Source: an uncultured Rhizobiaceae group bacterium (GTDB taxonomy: Bacteria; Pseudomonadota; Alphaproteobacteria; Rhizobiales; Rhizobiaceae). Taken from it: a stretch of DNA of 17,644 bases. The stretch spans positions 1 to 17,644 of the forward strand of contig CALFBU010000108.1 of the NCBI GenBank assembly GCA_937951455.1, read 5' to 3'. The position numbers were made by a program, and so were the translations under genes. Below the pieces are notes generated by a model. That model had not been told where the DNA came from. It ran no database searches and saw only the letters and a program-made list of their open reading frames with translations. Position 1 is the first letter of the stretch. The number at the start of each line of letters is the position of its first letter. Positions 15,561-17,644 of the stretch are shown here, piece after piece.

Positions 15561-17027
15561 TCAGAATTTTAGTTTAATACCGCCACTAACTGCGTATAAA
15601 ACATCTGCATCAAATTCGTAGGTAACTTCATTAGCTTGGTCAATGCTGTTTGGAAGTGCTCTTGATGTGCCACCTTCAAGAAGACCAATAGCACCACCCA
15701 CACGTATTTCAAGATTTTCACCCTCAGAATAGCGAAGACCGCCAGAAAGCGTCCAGCTATCAGATTGTGTACCTGTTACAGTAGCTGTACCCTGATCCCA
15801 GCCCAAAGATACTAAAGCAGAAACATTCTCATTCAACTGCTTACCAATACCTGCAGTAAGAGTGTACCCATCTTGATAACCAGCTTCAAACGCTAGATTT
15901 GTAGGAATTCCACCACCAGCAGGGTTGGGTGCAGTTGCTGTAATACCACCATCAATTGGAATAACGTCAAGTTTACTCCAGTCTTGCCATCTGAAATTAA
16001 CAAATGCCAGCGTACCTTCAGCGATACCAGACTGAAGCCTGATGTCCAATGCTTGCGGTATTTCAGTTGTCAAACCAATATCAGCAAAAGCGTTTCCGGC
16101 TGCAGCATCAATACCAAACCCAGTATTGTTCTGAATGCCTTCGAGATCATATGAGTATCTTGAGGAGTAAAGTACTAGAGCGCGAAGCGCGATGTCTGGA
16201 ATTTCATAAGCTACACCTGCTCTCCAGCCAATTGCATCACCCTCAACATTAAATGTACCAATACCAGCAGTGTTACCTACATTTGATCCAGGCACCGCGC
16301 CAATTAGTGAACCAATACCTGCATTTGAGAAATCAAGAAAACTTTGGCGAGCAAGAAAACCTTGGAACTCTTGGTAAGAAACACCACCAATAATTCGCGC
16401 AAAGCTGTCACCAACAGCTGTCGTGCCTAGGCCAAACTGGTAAGAACAAGTTAGGCCATAGTCTTGGGTATCAATTGAAAATTCTACTGCGCTGGCTGAC
16501 AATGCGTTAAATGTGCCGTTAGAATTATCTGCCCCGTAAGGCTCGCTATAAGTAGCCAAGCAATCAGCGCCTTGCCCTACATTGAATTTGGCACCAAAGC
16601 GCGGTACGACAAAGCTGCTATCTTGGTTGATTTCAGCAGATGAAGCACCTAGCGGCGTATTTGCAGCAACAGCAGCATTAATACCTGCTAATTGGGCAGC
16701 AGCAACAGCATCGCCGCCAGCAGCAGCTGCTGTTAGTGCACCAACAGCTGCTTCCGCATCTGCGATATTAGTTGTTCCAGTGGCCGCAATTAGAACTCCA
16801 GCCTGAACAACTGGCGCCGCAACATTGTTTGAACGCTGAACATTTTTAACAGTTCTTCTAGGAGAAACGTATGTAACTTGAGCGTCAGCTGCAAAGCGAC
16901 TATTATCAAACAATTGATCAATATTCACACCACCACGGTCGAAGCCGCCGGCAATAGCAGATGTTGAAAGAAGTGATGTTGTTACTAGAGCGAGCCCGAT
17001 GCTCTTGATTGTTGTTTTATGCCCCAT
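15561..17027 (-). CDS. FadL/OmpP1-family outer-membrane transport protein
   Basis: 488 residues from the ATG used here. FadL-type barrels carry long-chain fatty acids or other hydrophobic compounds across the outer membrane. A signal peptide (1-26, ending SAIA) is followed by GGFDRGGVNIDQLFD, the plug-like N-terminus, and the protein ends in Phe (KLKF), the usual barrel-assembly signal. Repeated alternating beta strands run through the second half. Residues 71-123 form an Ala-rich low-complexity insert. Cys156 and Cys194 may pair. The ATG at 17027 has GGAGGG seven bases ahead; an upstream in-frame start at 17096 would place 23 residues before the signal peptide and is rejected. It follows valS and ends at a strong terminator. 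Substrate uncertain. Confidence 0.88.
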   Translation of the reverse strand: MGHKTTIKSIGLALVTTSLLSTSAIAGGFDRGGVNIDQLFDNSRFAADAQVTYVSPRRTVKNVQRSNNVAAPVVQAGVLIAATGTTNIADAEAAVGALTAAAAGGDAVAAAQLAGINAAVAANTPLGASSAEINQDSSFVVPRFGAKFNVGQGADCLATYSEPYGADNSNGTFNALSASAVEFSIDTQDYGLTCSYQFGLGTTAVGDSFARIIGGVSYQEFQGFLARQSFLDFSNAGIGSLIGAVPGSNVGNTAGIGTFNVEGDAIGWRAGVAYEIPDIALRALVLYSSRYSYDLEGIQNNTGFGIDAAAGNAFADIGLTTEIPQALDIRLQSGIAEGTLAFVNFRWQDWSKLDVIPIDGGITATAPNPAGGGIPTNLAFEAGYQDGYTLTAGIGKQLNENVSALVSLGWDQGTATVTGTQSDSWTLSGGLRYSEGENLEIRVGGAIGLLEGGTSRALPNSIDQANEVTYEFDADVLYAVSGGIKLKF

Positions 17028-17046
17028 GGTTAGCCCTCCAAAGCTA

Positions 17047-17088
17047 ATGTCATTTTTCTGACATATATCAGCCATTATTTCATATGTC
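17047..17088 (-). promoter_or_regulatory. fadL leader with two competing hairpins
   Basis: In the leader, TGACAT (17059-17064) can pair with ATGTCA (17047-17052, six-base loop), while GACATAT (17060-17066) can instead pair with ATATGTC (17082-17088, 15-base loop). The two structures exclude each other. The nearer one ends seven bases before the ribosome site and leaves it free, so mRNA stability is as likely as control of translation. Confidence 0.45.
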
Positions 17089-17156
17089 TTTAGCATGACT
17101 GTTCACAATCGCAGAAAAACAACCAAAAAACTCTTACCTAAACGTAATACCCGCTC

Positions 17157-17178
17157 TTTGTTGCAAATAAGCAACAAA
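17157..17178 (-). repeat. Inverted repeat between valS and fadL
   Basis: TTTGTTGC (17157-17164) and GCAACAAA (17171-17178) form a perfect 8-bp stem with a six-base loop, about 65 bases after the valS stop. On the minus strand the T-run lies before, not after, the stem, so it is not a standard valS terminator. It could be an operator near the fadL promoter, which I could not place with confidence. Confidence 0.5.
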
Positions 17179-17242
17179 AAATAGTCAGAAATAGGTATTA
17201 TGTCACAAGTTTTTAGATGGAAAATCGCGAATCTATTCAGAA

Positions 17243-17644
17243 TTATTCACTCACACGTCCAAAAGCCACTTCAACACGACCGCGCTGTTCCTGATAATCT
17301 GCCAGCTTCTGCTTTTCTTCAGCCACCACTTCATCCGGTGCATTTGCAACAAACTTGGCATTCCCAAGCTTGCCTTCAAGGCGCTTGATCTCTCCATCCA
17401 GCTTCTTGAGCTCTTTTTCTAGGCGTGCGCGTTCTTCTGCAAAATCCACAACCCCTTCGAGCGGCAGACAGAAAGTCGCCTCACCTATGACTATCTGCGC
17501 AGAGCCCTTTGGCGTCTCGCTGGCGATGTTAATCGGTTCAACACGCGCCATCTGGCGAAGTGCGCCTGAATGCATTTCCAGTCTGGTCTTGGTTGCATCA
17601 TTCGCGTCTACCGCATCCATGCGTAAAATCTGCGATGGCTTGAT
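17243..17644 (-). CDS. valS: Valyl-tRNA synthetase (C-terminal end only)
   Basis: The frame is open to the right edge and gives the last 133 residues. ValRS joins valine to tRNA-Val. The visible part covers the end of the linker region (PSQILRMDAVDAND) and the C-terminal arm: VIGEATFCLPLEGVVDFAEE followed by the charged antiparallel coiled coil RARLEKELKKLDGEIKRLEG and FVANAPDEVVAEEKQKL, which is highly characteristic of ValS. It ends with stop TAA at 17245-17243. The FadL-type gene lies downstream on the same strand after 215 bases; no clear terminator separates them. Confidence 0.95.
   Translation of the reverse strand: MKPSQILRMDAVDANDATKTRLEMHSGALRQMARVEPINIASETPKGSAQIVIGEATFCLPLEGVVDFAEERARLEKELKKLDGEIKRLEGKLGNAKFVANAPDEVVAEEKQKLADYQEQRGRVEVAFGRVSE

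Noticed and set aside
17028..17096. Upstream extension of the FadL-type protein by 23 residues
   Set aside because: It would put a charged stretch ahead of the signal peptide and lies across the leader hairpins; the ATG at 17027 has a strong GGAGGG.
1..17644. Mobile element, phage, CRISPR or defence system
   Set aside because: No transposase, integrase, Cas-like gene, regular repeat array or flanking duplication is visible; all genes fit a chromosomal core context.

Overview
The window reads as a chromosomal segment from an alphaproteobacterium, most likely a member of the Hyphomicrobiales (Rhizobiales). The evidence is an ExoR-type periplasmic regulator, a rhizobial-style SPOR protein, and a gene order (dgt-argS-SPOR-nagZ-scpA-scpB-...-tatA-tatB-tatC) that I recognise from that order. 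By eye the DNA is clearly below 50% G+C, low for the group, which would suit a marine or host-restricted lineage; I cannot name the genus. No CRISPR array, transposon, phage gene, tRNA or rRNA is visible.

Left part (1-10160), all on the minus strand. Read in the direction of transcription it starts with dgt (dNTP triphosphohydrolase), argS and a large SPOR-domain membrane protein, which ends at a strong terminator (4985-5010). Then come nagZ (cell-wall recycling), scpA and scpB (chromosome condensation), an orphan ferric-type ABC ATPase, and tatA, tatB and the first codons of tatC (twin-arginine export). Genes are packed with gaps of 2-80 bases and one 4-base overlap. The larger gap before tatA has a possible promoter, and a hairpin lies between tatA and tatB.

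Middle part (10161-13825). erpA (Fe-S carrier, plus strand) diverges from dgt and converges on an unrecognised 267-residue protein on the minus strand. Divergent from that protein is xthA (exonuclease III), followed by a membrane fatty-acid desaturase with three histidine boxes and a small secreted cysteine-containing protein.

Right part (13826-17644). exoR (minus) converges on the small secreted protein and diverges from a METTL27-like methyltransferase. A 246-base region separates exoR from the methyltransferase and holds a good exoR promoter whose spacer contains a perfect 10-base palindrome. A strong two-way terminator (15520-15542) separates the methyltransferase from a FadL-family outer-membrane protein, whose leader can form two mutually exclusive hairpins. 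The window ends inside valS, which precedes fadL on the minus strand.

Most of the content is housekeeping: nucleotide metabolism, translation, cell envelope, protein export and DNA repair. I see no convincing undescribed multi-gene system. The points worth following are regulatory (exoR operator, fadL leader, tatA/tatB hairpin, terminator ahead of nagZ) and three poorly characterised proteins (267-residue CxxC protein, 94-residue secreted cysteine protein, orphan ABC ATPase).
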